64,000 nucleotides of DNA from Winogradskyella costae (GCF_013403865.1 NZ_JABFDK010000010.1:1-64000), one strand, 5' to 3'. Counted from the first letter of the stretch, positions 39,460 through 49,551 are shown. A program made the numbers and translations. Notes: a model not told the origin generated them from the sequence alone.

Positions 39460-40288
39460 CTGCTGAAAGCGTTGATTTTTCATATTTCTGAAATGGTTGC
39501 TTTAATAACTCTTTGATATTTCCGTTTTTTACTTCATCTGGAAACACATCGACTCCATAGATTAACTTTTCACGATCCATATATCTATAGGTTCCTAGCA
39601 TACGATCCCAAATACTAAAGATGTTTCCAAAATTGGAATCTGTATACGGCAATCTATAATGGTGATGAATTTTATGCATATCTGGCGATACTATTACATA
39701 ACTTAATGCTTTATCCAAACCTTTTGGCATTTTAATATTAGCATGTGTAAGCTGAGTAAATATGAGCGACAGCGCTTGATAAATCATGACTAGAGCAATA
39801 GGAGTCCCAACCGCAAAAACACCGAATAAGGTAAATCCGAAACGAATTAAACTTTCTATAGGATGATGTCTATTCCCTGTCGTTGTATCTACACTATGAT
39901 CTGTATGGTGCACTAAATGTACCATCCAAAGTGGCTTTATTCTGTGCTCTACATAATGTGCTAAGTAGGCTCCAAAGAAATCGAGTAATACGACACCAAC
40001 TAACACATACAACCAAAGTGGCATCTGTGGTAACCAATTTATAATGCCGAAATTATTGACGGTTACCCAATCTGAAGACCATAATAACAAAACAGCCAAA
40101 GCAAAATTAATTATTATTGTCGTTAATGTAAAGAAGAGATTTGGAAGCGCGTGCCTCCACTTTTTGTATTTGAACTTAAATAATGGAATACCACCTTCTA
40201 ACAGCCAAAAAAACGTTAAACCCCCAACTAATATAAGACTTCGGTGAGATGAAGGTATGGTTTCGAAGTATGTAATAATGGTTTCCAA
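39449..40288 (-). CDS. Sterol desaturase/fatty acid hydroxylase family membrane protein
   Basis: The 279-residue protein has several transmembrane helices and the eight-histidine di-iron motifs: HYVEH at 111-115, HLVHHTDH at 124-131, HH at 141-142, and HKIHHHY near the C-terminus. Members hydroxylate or desaturate lipids; the substrate here is unknown. The start appears to be TTG at 40288 because an in-frame stop lies just upstream and the next Met is residue 89. It begins 5 bases after the upstream gene and overlaps the downstream GDPD gene. Confidence 0.88.
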   Translation of the reverse strand: METIITYFETIPSSHRSLILVGGLTFFWLLEGGIPLFKFKYKKWRHALPNLFFTLTTIIINFALAVLLLWSSDWVTVNNFGIINWLPQMPLWLYVLVGVVLLDFFGAYLAHYVEHRIKPLWMVHLVHHTDHSVDTTTGNRHHPIESLIRFGFTLFGVFAVGTPIALVMIYQALSLIFTQLTHANIKMPKGLDKALSYVIVSPDMHKIHHHYRLPYTDSNFGNIFSIWDRMLGTYRYMDREKLIYGVDVFPDEVKNGNIKELLKQPFQKYEKSTLSADEN

Positions 40289-40293
40289 TACCG

Positions 40294-41193
40294 TTAAGAA
40301 TTAAGATTAATAAGCAGTTGTGCTTTCTTCAAATTTACAGAAGAAATTTTAGATTTCCATAATGCTGCATTCGTTTCATCTTTTAATGCCTTATAAGTTG
40401 TGTAATATAAAAACGCTGCGAAGGACTGATTATTGGCATCAATTGTTTCAATATCCATTCGATTTAATTGTCTCAATACTTTTTTAGGACGTTCTTTTAT
40501 TAAATATTGTTGCATATATAAAAGCGCTACACGTTCTGTTAACACTTTTTGATCTTCAGATGGGTGAATTGTAATAAACTCAGAAGCTTCATTTAAATAA
40601 ATAATCCCTAATTCTATTAAAGCTGGTCTAATTTTTTCTTTTGTGTACATCGAAAAGTCAAAATACTTCGAAGCTAAATAATACGCCGAATAGAAATCTT
40701 TTTTAGTATTGTAACCTATTAATTCGGGTGCCACATATTCTGTATTTAAAGCATAATCATTGATTATCGTTGTAACATTTTGATAATTATCTGGATCACT
40801 AGAAAGGTTTAAAATATTCCCATTAGTATCCATTATTTTAATAGAGTCATCATTAAACTTATTTATATATTGTTGTGATCGCTTGTCTTTAATTTCCTCA
40901 TATAACTCTGCATATTTGTACTCAGCAACAATTACAGGTACAAAATGCTTCCAGATTAATGGACTAAGAATTTCGCTTTCAAACAAATTTTCAACATAAA
41001 TGGTTTTGCCTGTATTGTCATTGGCTAAAACAGCATAAGGATATTTAGTACTTTCCTCCCAAACCATCAACACCATTTTATTTTGAGTTACGGCTAATTT
41101 TTGTGCAATATCGATATTGGTCATCCAAGCTTGTGAATGCGATACATTGAACGCAAATAATAGAAACAATAATTTTAGAACTAAATTATTCAT
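40294..41193 (-). CDS. Secreted protein of unknown function, thioredoxin-like start
   Basis: The 299-residue protein has a signal peptide (LVLKLLFLLFAFNVSHSQ, cleavage after about residue 21). The following AWMTNIDIAQKLAVTQNKMV, LMVWEE and the pattern of strands recall thioredoxin-like domains that start with DFxxAxxxAKxxNK, but no CxxC motif is present, so redox activity is unlikely. The C-terminal half is helical, with repeat-like text. It is tightly linked to the desaturase gene downstream (5 bases). Confidence 0.65.
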   Translation of the reverse strand: MNNLVLKLLFLLFAFNVSHSQAWMTNIDIAQKLAVTQNKMVLMVWEESTKYPYAVLANDNTGKTIYVENLFESEILSPLIWKHFVPVIVAEYKYAELYEEIKDKRSQQYINKFNDDSIKIMDTNGNILNLSSDPDNYQNVTTIINDYALNTEYVAPELIGYNTKKDFYSAYYLASKYFDFSMYTKEKIRPALIELGIIYLNEASEFITIHPSEDQKVLTERVALLYMQQYLIKERPKKVLRQLNRMDIETIDANNQSFAAFLYYTTYKALKDETNAALWKSKISSVNLKKAQLLINLNS

Positions 41194-41245
41194 AGTATTT
41201 TTTTAATCTGTTAAGCATCAAAAATTATTCCGAATACGATACCGT

Positions 41246-41740
41246 TTACAACTGAATTCGTTTTTTCATTTCTTCAACAATATTATAAGCAGCAGGACAA
41301 ATAGCAACATTCTTCAATGTCAAATTAGAAATCTGTTGAAATTTTTTTCGATCTGTATGAGGAAACTCACTACAGGCTTTGGGACGCACATCGTAAATAG
41401 AACAATAATTATCTGTACCTAAAAATGTGCATGGTACGGATTGCAACACATAATCGTTCTCGTCATCCAAGCGCAAATACGTTTCAATGAATTGCTGCTC
41501 TTTCATTTTAAAAAATTTAGCAATCCGTTGAATATCCTTTGGCGTGAATAAAGGCCCTGTGGTTTTACAGCAATTAGCACACTCTAAACAATCGGTGCGC
41601 TCAAATTCCTCTTCATGCAATTCTTGCATGAGATAATCTAACTGTTTTGGTGGTTTCTTTTTTAGCTTTGTAAAAAAGGTTTTATTCTCCTTATGCTTAT
41701 CTTTGGCGAGCTTTGGAAGATTATTAATTTGGTCTTGCAT
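41246..41740 (-). CDS. YkgJ family cysteine cluster protein
   Basis: The 164-residue protein has the YkgJ/zinc- or iron-binding CxxCxxCC pattern: CLECANCCK (about 55-63), then PCTFLG, YCSIYDVRPKACSEFP. Seven or eight cysteines likely hold an iron-sulfur cluster or zinc. The family has no settled function. A TAAATTTG box lies at 41746-41753, only 5 bases before the ATG, which would imply a nearly leaderless transcript if real. It is divergent from the methyltransferase gene at 41821. Confidence 0.88.
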   Translation of the reverse strand: MQDQINNLPKLAKDKHKENKTFFTKLKKKPPKQLDYLMQELHEEEFERTDCLECANCCKTTGPLFTPKDIQRIAKFFKMKEQQFIETYLRLDDENDYVLQSVPCTFLGTDNYCSIYDVRPKACSEFPHTDRKKFQQISNLTLKNVAICPAAYNIVEEMKKRIQL

Positions 41741-41820
41741 GTAACAAATTTAAGTAAAGTTCTCGATACACTTAGAGAAAAATTGAAATCACTAAAACTA
41801 AGGTTCAATACCAATTATAT

Positions 41821-42516
41821 ATGAAAGATATTTTCGGAAAAGCATTATTAGACTATCAAAGCGGAAATTATTCAGTAGATCTTATCACGTCTACAAATAT
41901 ATCAGACGAGGATGTTTTACCATTACCTTATTTATTTAGAGGATTTTCTGAAATGCCTAAACTAGAACAAAAAGCATTACAGTTGGCTGAAGGACGGGTT
42001 TTAGATGTTGGATGTGGTTCTGGTAGTCACGCATTATGGTTACAAGATAAAGGCCAAAATGTAAAAGCTATAGATAATTCTGAAGGAGCCATTATTGTTG
42101 CAAAACAACGTGGTGTTTCAAATGTTGAATTGAAACCACTTTTAGAAGAAACCGAAAGTTTTGACACCATTTTACTATTGATGAATGGCACAGGAATTTT
42201 CCAAGAATTATCTGAAGTAGCAAGCTATTTAAAGCATTTAAAGTCACTTTTAAATCCTGACGGTCAAATTTTAATTGACTCCTCCGATATTTCATATATG
42301 TATGAAGATGACGATGGTGGCATGTGGCTAGATCTTAACCAAGGTTATCCTGGTGAATTAGATTATTTCCTATCGTATAAAGGCGAAAAAGAAGTGACTA
42401 TGAAATGGTTATATCTCGATTTTGAAACCTTGAAAACAGCTTGTTTAACAGTTGGTTTGAAGTGTGAGAAAGTTATGGATGGTGAGCATTTTGATTATTT
42501 GGCGCGGATATTTTAG
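41821..42516 (+). CDS. Class I SAM-dependent methyltransferase
   Basis: The 231-residue protein has motif I VLDVGCGSGSHALWL (about 60-74), motif II acidic residue in KAIDNSEGA, and the later FDTILLLMNGTG and ILIDSSD. This is the general Methyltransf_11/25 type, with no strong sign of its substrate. Its first 45 residues (DYQSGNYSVDLITSTNISDE) are characteristic of a Bacteroidota subgroup. It is a single plus-strand gene between divergent and convergent neighbours. Confidence 0.85.
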   Translation: MKDIFGKALLDYQSGNYSVDLITSTNISDEDVLPLPYLFRGFSEMPKLEQKALQLAEGRVLDVGCGSGSHALWLQDKGQNVKAIDNSEGAIIVAKQRGVSNVELKPLLEETESFDTILLLMNGTGIFQELSEVASYLKHLKSLLNPDGQILIDSSDISYMYEDDDGGMWLDLNQGYPGELDYFLSYKGEKEVTMKWLYLDFETLKTACLTVGLKCEKVMDGEHFDYLARIF

Positions 42517-42561
42517 GTTATTGCACTGAGTTATTCGTTGGTTCGCAGAGAAATTAATTAT

Positions 42562-42646
42562 CACGCAAAGACGCAGAGGCGCAAAATTATATTAGAAAAT
42601 TGCGCTATATCTTTTTTTTCGTTTGAGTCTTTGCGACTTTGCGAGC
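42562..42646. repeat. REP-like imperfect inverted repeat
   Basis: CACGCAAAGACGCAGAGGCG (42562-42581) faces GAGTCTTTGCGACTTTGCGA (42625-42644), whose complement also carries CGCAAAG units. Such CGCAAAGACGC elements are familiar intergenic repeats in flavobacterial genomes. It lies between convergent genes and may act as a terminator. Confidence 0.6.
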
Positions 42647-42658
42647 TTCAACTTATAA

Positions 42659-44278
42659 TTACTGCTCCTCACCGCCAACCACAGTCTTCAGAACTTTAAT
42701 TTTTGGAATATCATTGGCTTCAACCGTCATAATATCATTATCGAGAATAATAAAATCAGCAAACTTCCCAACTTCAATACTTCCTTTTTCATCCTCTTCA
42801 AAATTAGAATAGGCAGCCCAAATCGTCATGCCTTTTAAAGTTTCTTCTCTGCTTAATCCATTTTCCATTTGAAAACCTCCTTCTGGATATCCTTCTAAAT
42901 CCTGTCTTGCCACGGCAGCATAAAAGGTTAAAAAAGGACTAACACGCTCCACAGGAAAATCAGTTCCTAGAGCCACTTTACCATAAGCCTTTAAGAGCTG
43001 CTTAAAAGCATAAGCTCCTTTTATACGTTCTGCTCCCACTCTATCTTCTGCCCAATACATATCACTTGTTGCATGTGTTGGTTGTATGGATGGCATGATG
43101 TTCTTATACAACTCAAAATCCTCAGGAGATACAATTTGAGCATGCTCTACACGCCAACGTCTGTCTTCTTTTCCTTCTAATACTTTAGTATAGGTTTGTA
43201 AAACGGCATGATTTGCAGAATCGCCAATAGCATGTGTATTCATTTGAAATTCTGAATTTGCAATACGTTCAGCTGATCTTTTTAAAGTTTCTAAATCTGT
43301 AACTAGCAATCCTAAATGACCAGGTTTATCTGAATACGGTTCTCTTAACATCGCACCTCGAGACCCTAAAGCTCCATCAGCGTAAAACTTAAACGAACGC
43401 ACATTTAGGTAATCTGTTTTAGTAACTCCTTTATCTAAAAAGTAATCCAGATTATCCTCAGACGCAGAAACCATAGCATAAACACGCATTTTTAAATCTC
43501 CAGATTTCTGAAGACTATCAATAAGTTCAATAGCTTCTTTATTTAATCCGGCATCATCAACAGTAGTTAACCCCAAATCGAAACATATTTTTTGTGCTTC
43601 TAATAAAGCATTAGTCACATCGTTTCGGGTGGGTTGTGGCCAGTGTTCCATCACCAACATTTCTGCATTGTCTACTAAAATACCGGTAAGCTCGCCATTT
43701 TCTACAACGACTTCTCCTCCTTCAATTTTAGAATTTACGGTTACATTTCCTAAATCTAAAGCCGCCTGATTTGCTAATATAGCATGGCCATCAATACGCA
43801 CTAATGCAATAGGCGTATTTGGATAGAGTTTATCTAATAAGCGTTTATTAGGAAATTCTTTCTCTTCCCAATCATTTTGATCCCAACCTCTACCAAAAAT
43901 AAATTCGTTATTTCTTTCATTCTGAAAATCTAAAACACGTTTTACAACGTCCTCAAAACTTTTTGTACCAACTAAATCTACTGCTTGTTGATCTAATCCT
44001 AAACCTAAAAAGTGACAATGTGCATCAATAAATCCTGGTACAATTGTTTTGCCTTCGGCATTAAGGGTATCTAGCGCATTGTATTTATTATCTATTTCAG
44101 AGGTCGTACCAACAGCAATTATTTTTCCATCTTTTACTGCGAATGCTTCAGCTTTACTAAAACTATCATCAACCGTATATATGTTTGCATTTGTAACAAT
44201 TAAATCGGCTTGTTCTTTGTTTTCTTGACAAGCAAAAATGCTTAGTAAGACTAGGATTGTGAATAGTTTTTTACTCAT
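42659..44278 (-). CDS. YtcJ-like amidohydrolase, lipoprotein
   Basis: The 539-residue protein has a lipoprotein signal (FTILVLLSIFAC, Cys about 17) and an amidohydrolase_3 domain: the metal-binding GFIDAHCHFLG (about 81-91), FKFYADGALGSRGAML, MNTHAIGDSANHAVL, RRWRVEHAQIV and LGTDFPVERVSPF. The family hydrolyses amide or imide bonds in small molecules; the substrate is unknown. It ends next to the inverted repeat at 42562-42646. Confidence 0.9.
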   Translation of the reverse strand: MSKKLFTILVLLSIFACQENKEQADLIVTNANIYTVDDSFSKAEAFAVKDGKIIAVGTTSEIDNKYNALDTLNAEGKTIVPGFIDAHCHFLGLGLDQQAVDLVGTKSFEDVVKRVLDFQNERNNEFIFGRGWDQNDWEEKEFPNKRLLDKLYPNTPIALVRIDGHAILANQAALDLGNVTVNSKIEGGEVVVENGELTGILVDNAEMLVMEHWPQPTRNDVTNALLEAQKICFDLGLTTVDDAGLNKEAIELIDSLQKSGDLKMRVYAMVSASEDNLDYFLDKGVTKTDYLNVRSFKFYADGALGSRGAMLREPYSDKPGHLGLLVTDLETLKRSAERIANSEFQMNTHAIGDSANHAVLQTYTKVLEGKEDRRWRVEHAQIVSPEDFELYKNIMPSIQPTHATSDMYWAEDRVGAERIKGAYAFKQLLKAYGKVALGTDFPVERVSPFLTFYAAVARQDLEGYPEGGFQMENGLSREETLKGMTIWAAYSNFEEDEKGSIEVGKFADFIILDNDIMTVEANDIPKIKVLKTVVGGEEQ

Positions 44279-44396
44279 GGCGATTCTATTATGTTTATTT
44301 GAATTCGTGAATTTTCGTTATCATTTTACCTAAAAATGTCGCGATACAATTTTATAAAATTGAAATCACTCGAAGTAACGAACACTGTAAAAATAA

Positions 44397-44425
44397 GAAA
44401 AGCGCTCCAAATTGGAACGCTTTTC
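44397..44425 (-). terminator. Terminator after the barrel/TPR operon
   Basis: GAAAAGCG (44397-44404) pairs with CGCTTTTC (44418-44425), with a further TCC/GGA stem inside after one mismatch. The minus strand continues into a T-rich stretch. It lies about 60 bases after the barrel gene stop. Confidence 0.8.
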
Positions 44426-44482
44426 AATATCTTCTATGTTGTTTAAGTAAATTCTGAGTCAAAACCAGAATACCATGTCCTG

Positions 44483-46213
44483 TTAAAAATCAAACTGATA
44501 AGTCGCACCTCCAAGAAGCTGTATACCTTGCACAGGGAAATTTGACCAACGGTTATAATTTTGGCTCGCTATGTTATTGGCTTTAACAAAAAATGATAAT
44601 TGATCATTTGCTTTATAACCTACATGCGCATTAGCATCAAAATAACTATCTAAAGTGACTGTTGTGGTAGTGGTGTTCAAAGGATTCAAAACATCAAAAT
44701 AAGTGCTTTGATCTTCACGTTCACCCACAAAGAACATACTTGCTCCCGCAAACCATTGCTCTGAAATTTGATAATCTAAAAATACAGAGGCTGTAAGGTC
44801 TGGTAAATTCCAAGCTTCAGATTCGTTATCTGTGCTGTAACCAAAGTATTCCCCTTTTACCCCTAAAGTAAAGTTTCTATTTAAATCTACATTCAACTCC
44901 CCTGCCACAGAAAACGTAGTCACATCATCATAAGCGACAAAAAATGAATTGCCATACTGATATTCTGTTAAAGCATCACTCGGCACATTGTTAGACTTGT
45001 ATAAGGCTTTATTCTTTTCAGAACTGTAACTTCCTTTTAAGCTATAGCCGATATTACTAGAAAGCTTCCCCTTAGCACCCACAAACATTTTGTACTGTTG
45101 ATCTGTTGGAATAACCAATAGCGTTGGGGATACAAATGGATTTTCGTTTACAAAATCGTAATATGAATTTTGGATTAAATCCCCTTTAAGTCCACCAAAT
45201 GCAATTAAGATCTCATCCACCAATCGGTAAGATGCTTCTATGTTTGGATAGATGAAAAATTTATTCTCACTAAATTCTGTGTCGTTAAGGTAGGCTAATT
45301 TCACACCTAAATCAATTGTTAAATCATCTTGCACCAATTGATACGATGGTGCAAATCCGAACGTGACATTACCGTAATTAATTTCACCAATATTAGAATA
45401 ATCGCGATCGAAAGTCCCGCTAATATAATCTATAGAAAACTCTGATTTGATAACAGCATCTTGCACCACAAAATCAAAGCCTGTCTTAGCAACTAATCTG
45501 TTTTCAGCAGAATCGTGGTTATCTCCAAAACGTCTAAAACGAAGACTTGCGTCTTTAACAATAGCGTCTTCAAAATCTATTTTCCCACCAACATACAAAT
45601 CGTTATACGTCTGACCTGCATCAATACCATCTAAGTCACTTTCATCATAAAAATCTTGAGGCACACCATACCAATTATAAGTTTGTAAATTAAAACCTCC
45701 ATCAACTTGCCATGTAAAATCTCTATCGCTCTTTTTATAATAAGCGTTTAACTTGGTTTTCGAAAAGTTATCATCTAACACCACATCATCAATACCACCT
45801 TGAGACGAATGGTGACTAAAATAACCACCGACATTTTCGTCTCTACTCAACTCATGGTTCAAATACACTTCACCCAAAATAGTAGTATAACTTCCAAATC
45901 CTAATGAGGCATAATTATCATATAATTTTATCGCTTTGGCTTTATCAACCGTTGCTGCTTTTCCTTTAGCTGGTGTAAACGTTGAAGCCACAGGAATAGA
46001 AAAAATATTGTACTTAATTTCCTTTTTCTTCACGGCATTAGAATCGTTCAACTTTGGATTATCTTTAATTTTAAAGGCATCCGAAATTGTTGGAGTGTAT
46101 GGTTTTATAACGTTAACCGTTTGGTCTCCAATAGTGTCTTTGGTACGTTCTTGAGCATAACTAAATGTCAGACTCAAAGTAAACATTGCTAATACTATAT
46201 ATTTAATTTTCAT
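44483..46213 (-). CDS. Outer-membrane beta-barrel protein of the TonB-receptor type, without plug
   Basis: The 576-residue protein has a signal peptide (residues 1-20, ending SYAQ), a short mature N-terminus (DQTVNVIKPYTPTISDAFKI) and then alternating aromatic-rich strands typical of outer-membrane barrels, ending FQLGGATYQFDF-like (LLGGATYQFDF) with a C-terminal Phe. It resembles the barrel of TonB-dependent receptors but is too short to include the plug domain, and no TonB box is evident. It lies 56 bases downstream of a giant TPR protein gene, probably in one operon. Confidence 0.8.
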   Translation of the reverse strand: MKIKYIVLAMFTLSLTFSYAQERTKDTIGDQTVNVIKPYTPTISDAFKIKDNPKLNDSNAVKKKEIKYNIFSIPVASTFTPAKGKAATVDKAKAIKLYDNYASLGFGSYTTILGEVYLNHELSRDENVGGYFSHHSSQGGIDDVVLDDNFSKTKLNAYYKKSDRDFTWQVDGGFNLQTYNWYGVPQDFYDESDLDGIDAGQTYNDLYVGGKIDFEDAIVKDASLRFRRFGDNHDSAENRLVAKTGFDFVVQDAVIKSEFSIDYISGTFDRDYSNIGEINYGNVTFGFAPSYQLVQDDLTIDLGVKLAYLNDTEFSENKFFIYPNIEASYRLVDEILIAFGGLKGDLIQNSYYDFVNENPFVSPTLLVIPTDQQYKMFVGAKGKLSSNIGYSLKGSYSSEKNKALYKSNNVPSDALTEYQYGNSFFVAYDDVTTFSVAGELNVDLNRNFTLGVKGEYFGYSTDNESEAWNLPDLTASVFLDYQISEQWFAGASMFFVGEREDQSTYFDVLNPLNTTTTTVTLDSYFDANAHVGYKANDQLSFFVKANNIASQNYNRWSNFPVQGIQLLGGATYQFDF

Positions 46214-46269
46214 GTGTATTAATTTGATTGAAAATAAGTTTAACGCTAATTAAATTGTCTTAATGTTTA

Positions 46270-49200
46270 TTAATTATCGTCTGTTTCGATTGATGAATTC
46301 GTCTTCGCTTCCTCTGCTTTTATTTTGTTTAATTCTACTTTAGCTTCATTGACAACATCTGTGAAATCTGGGAAGTTACTAATCACGCTTTCTAAAATAT
46401 AAGTCGCCTGAAACGCATCTCCTAAAGCATAGAAGTTCTTCGCCATAACTACCAATCCTTTTGCACTAAACAATTTATAGCTACCATAATCCTTAGCTAA
46501 TTTTTGAATGGTTGTATTTGAAGCTTCGTAATCACCTGCTTTGTTTTTAAAATAACCATTGTAGAATAAAGCTTCCGCAGCAACGCTTCCTGTCGCTATT
46601 TTTTCAACTTCAGCATAAGCTATTTTTGCCTTGGCTTCATTCCCTGTTTCAATCGCAGAACGTGCAATCGTTAATTTAGCATCACTCTTAACTTTGTTAT
46701 CTAATTTTGAATTGCTCAATACTTTTTCAGCATAGCTTTCTGCCTTAACGTAATCTTCGGTTTGGTAATAAGCGTTCATTAAATTGGACTGTGCATAAAC
46801 TACATTCTGAGGATAATCAGCTTCTTGCTCTAAACGTTTTAATACAGGAATGGCTTTTTCCCAATTAGAAGTGCTTAAATAAATCTCGGTAAGTTTTACA
46901 ATCGCTTGTTCTGTGTACTCACTTTTTGAAGCCTCAACAACAGCCTTATAATGTGGCTGTGCATTATCTAACAATTGTTTTTTATAGTACAATTGCGCTA
47001 AATAAAAATGTGCTTTTAGATTATGAATCCCTTTTGGAAACTGCGTCAAATAGTTATTAAATTGACGGATGGCTTTATCTGTTTCATTATCTAAATATGG
47101 CTTTTCTGCTGCTAAATAGGTGGTATTATCTAAGTCAACATCAGAAATCTCAACATAATCTAACGTTCTTACCCAAGTTGCATATTCATCTACTTTACCT
47201 AAATCGATATAAATTAAACGTACTGTAGAAACTGCCTGGACCGCTTCACCAGAACCCGGAAAATCAGTCGCTACTTTTTTGAATTTTGTCAATGCACGTG
47301 TGTTATCGTTGCCATTATAATACACTAAACCTTGACGCAATAAGGCTTTTGATGTAAAGGCACTTGTTTTGTATTCCGAGTTTAAGCGATCATACGTTTG
47401 CATGGCCTTATCTGTATCGTTAGATTTTACGTACGAATTTGCTAACTCATACATGGCATCATCTCGTAATGCTGATTTTGGATAGGTGTTTATAAACGAT
47501 TGTAACGCTGAAATCTTATCAGAACCTTTTCCTAAATACCCTTCGCTCATCGCTACTTGAAACGCTGCGTAATCCGTTTCAATTTCATTAATTTGAATCG
47601 CTTTTTTATAAGCATCAATGGCATTATCATATTTACTAGACACAAAATAACCATCTGCCAATCTTAAATAAGCATCATTTTGACGCAATTTGTCATTCTG
47701 CTTTTGAGCTATAAATTTTTCAAAATAGTTTGAAGAATTCGTATAATCCTTCAATTTAAAATACGTGTATGCTAAATTATAATTGAGGTTTTCATTTTCA
47801 GCTAAACTTGAAGATTCGCTAAAGCCATCAAACTGCTTAAATCCAATTAAAGCAGCGTTGTAGTTGCTTAAATTGTATTCCGTTTCGGCTTTCCAAAACG
47901 TAGCTTTAGCCACAAAAATTGGATCTCTTGGTTCTTTTAGAGAGCCATTAAAAAGTGTTAAAGCATCGTTGTATTTGTTTTCATTGTACAATTCTACGGC
48001 TCTAAAAAATGCTACTTTTTGATAAGCTGCTTTATTTTCAAAACTATTTTTACCTTTTAAAAGTTCTAAGGCTTCCTTATAATTCTTTGAAGTAATGTAT
48101 GAATCTATTAATAAGGTTTCAACTTCATCTTTGTAATTTGTGTTTGGATATTGTTTTAAATACCCCGTTAACACCTGAGGAACGGATTGGTATGGATTTC
48201 CAATATCATAACTAATCTTCGCATAATTTAACCACGCATCTTCTTGAATTTTTAAATCAAAATCCATTTGTGATGCATTTCTAAACGCGTTTAACGCTTC
48301 TGGTTTCTTCTCTAAATTAATATAACTCTCACCCAAATGGTAATAAGCATTCTGAGCTACTGGATTATTTCCACCTATAATTTTATTGAATTCTGAAATC
48401 GCACTTTCAAAATCGTTTTGTTTGTAATATGCATAGCCTAATTGGTAGTAATCAGTATTATTCCATTTTCTATCTTTTCCTTTATATTCTTTTAAATAGG
48501 GAATAGCTTCTGCATACTTCTCAAGATTAAAATAGCTTTCACCAATAATTTTAGATAACTCAGACTTTTCAGCAGCGTTACTTTTTGGTAATTGTGCTTC
48601 GGCAAGTTCAATGGCTTTCTCAAATTTTCCTAATTTGAAATTTAAATCAGCTTGATAATAAGACAACTTCTCTTTGTACTTTTCGTTATCACTAACTTGG
48701 TCAAAATACTCATTAGCTTTATCGTAATCGTCGCCTTGATACGCCATAAAACCAATATAATACTTGGCTTGCGAGCCGTATTCTTTAGAATTTATAACAC
48801 GGTTAAAATACTTAGCGGCTTTCTTCTCGTCTTTAGTTGAATATAAGGCATAACCATAGTTAAAATTGAAACGCTCTTTCTCGACTTGTGCCATATTGCG
48901 TTCATCCACTTTATCATACCATTTGCGTGCATAGGCATATTTTCCGTTGTTAAAATAATAATCGGCAACATCTAAAAATGCTGTATTTCGTTTGGTACTT
49001 GTCGGATAGTCTTCTACAAATTCTGTAATAAGATTATCGGCATTATTTTGATTTAAACGCACTGCACAATTCGCTATATAATAAGCGCAATCGGATTCTA
49101 TTGTGGCATCGTTTGTATTTAACTTTACATCGTCGAATAAAGTTTGGGCTGCTTTAAATTGCTTGTTATTATATAAAGTCAATGCCTTTTGATAATCTTG

Positions 49201-49293
49201 GAACTCATTGGTATAAATCGCAGATTTTTGCGCTATAGCAAGTGAAGAAAATACAAGAAAAACGATGATTAATTGTTTTTTAAAGAACATCAT
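46270..49293 (-). CDS. Large secreted TPR protein
   Basis: The 1007-residue protein has a signal peptide (LIIVFLVFSSLAIAQ, end about 22) and is otherwise a solenoid of roughly 20 TPR units, with repeated text such as YYQLGYAYYKQNDFESAI, AYYHLGESYINLEKKPEAL and AKYYIGFMAYQGDDYDKAN. It ends in a charged tail rich in Lys and Glu. It should act in the periplasm as a scaffold. The barrel gene follows closely, so the two may form an outer-membrane complex; this is inferred from linkage only. A TATATTTG box precedes it. Confidence 0.88.
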   Translation of the reverse strand: MMFFKKQLIIVFLVFSSLAIAQKSAIYTNEFQDYQKALTLYNNKQFKAAQTLFDDVKLNTNDATIESDCAYYIANCAVRLNQNNADNLITEFVEDYPTSTKRNTAFLDVADYYFNNGKYAYARKWYDKVDERNMAQVEKERFNFNYGYALYSTKDEKKAAKYFNRVINSKEYGSQAKYYIGFMAYQGDDYDKANEYFDQVSDNEKYKEKLSYYQADLNFKLGKFEKAIELAEAQLPKSNAAEKSELSKIIGESYFNLEKYAEAIPYLKEYKGKDRKWNNTDYYQLGYAYYKQNDFESAISEFNKIIGGNNPVAQNAYYHLGESYINLEKKPEALNAFRNASQMDFDLKIQEDAWLNYAKISYDIGNPYQSVPQVLTGYLKQYPNTNYKDEVETLLIDSYITSKNYKEALELLKGKNSFENKAAYQKVAFFRAVELYNENKYNDALTLFNGSLKEPRDPIFVAKATFWKAETEYNLSNYNAALIGFKQFDGFSESSSLAENENLNYNLAYTYFKLKDYTNSSNYFEKFIAQKQNDKLRQNDAYLRLADGYFVSSKYDNAIDAYKKAIQINEIETDYAAFQVAMSEGYLGKGSDKISALQSFINTYPKSALRDDAMYELANSYVKSNDTDKAMQTYDRLNSEYKTSAFTSKALLRQGLVYYNGNDNTRALTKFKKVATDFPGSGEAVQAVSTVRLIYIDLGKVDEYATWVRTLDYVEISDVDLDNTTYLAAEKPYLDNETDKAIRQFNNYLTQFPKGIHNLKAHFYLAQLYYKKQLLDNAQPHYKAVVEASKSEYTEQAIVKLTEIYLSTSNWEKAIPVLKRLEQEADYPQNVVYAQSNLMNAYYQTEDYVKAESYAEKVLSNSKLDNKVKSDAKLTIARSAIETGNEAKAKIAYAEVEKIATGSVAAEALFYNGYFKNKAGDYEASNTTIQKLAKDYGSYKLFSAKGLVVMAKNFYALGDAFQATYILESVISNFPDFTDVVNEAKVELNKIKAEEAKTNSSIETDDN

Positions 49294-49328
49294 TTGTTAA
49301 GTGTTTTATTGATGATTTTATGTTGTGG

Positions 49329-49336
49329 CAAATATA
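49329..49336 (-). promoter_or_regulatory. Candidate -7 box for the TPR/barrel operon
   Basis: The minus strand reads TATATTTG (TAnnTTTG form), 35 bases before ATG 49293. A -33 element is not obvious. Confidence 0.5.
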
Positions 49337-49512
49337 ATTCAATACCAAATCTATAACGATAGAAAACGCTTATAATTATACACGGAGTTATTAAATATCT
49401 ATTTAACGTAAGCATCTGTGGTTATCGCTATGTAAAACAACTAATGAACTGTTGTAGAAGTTTGTAATGACATTGGGAGATTAGGTTTTTAAGTTCTATT
49501 TTTACATCTCGT

Positions 49513-49551
49513 AAAACCAGTGCTTTTATTAACGATAGCTACTGGTTTTTT
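49513..49551 (+). promoter_or_regulatory. Attenuator-like terminator hairpin in the trpA leader
   Basis: AAAACCAGT (49513-49521) pairs with ACTGGTTTT (49541-49549) and is followed by further T. No plus-strand gene ends nearby, so a terminator here would act on the trpA transcript, 60 to 80 bases before its start. No Trp-rich leader peptide was seen. Confidence 0.45.

Noticed and set aside
49467-49484. Five-residue leader peptide (MTLGD) before trpA
   Set aside because: It has no Trp codons and no sensible position relative to the hairpin, so it does not support classical attenuation.
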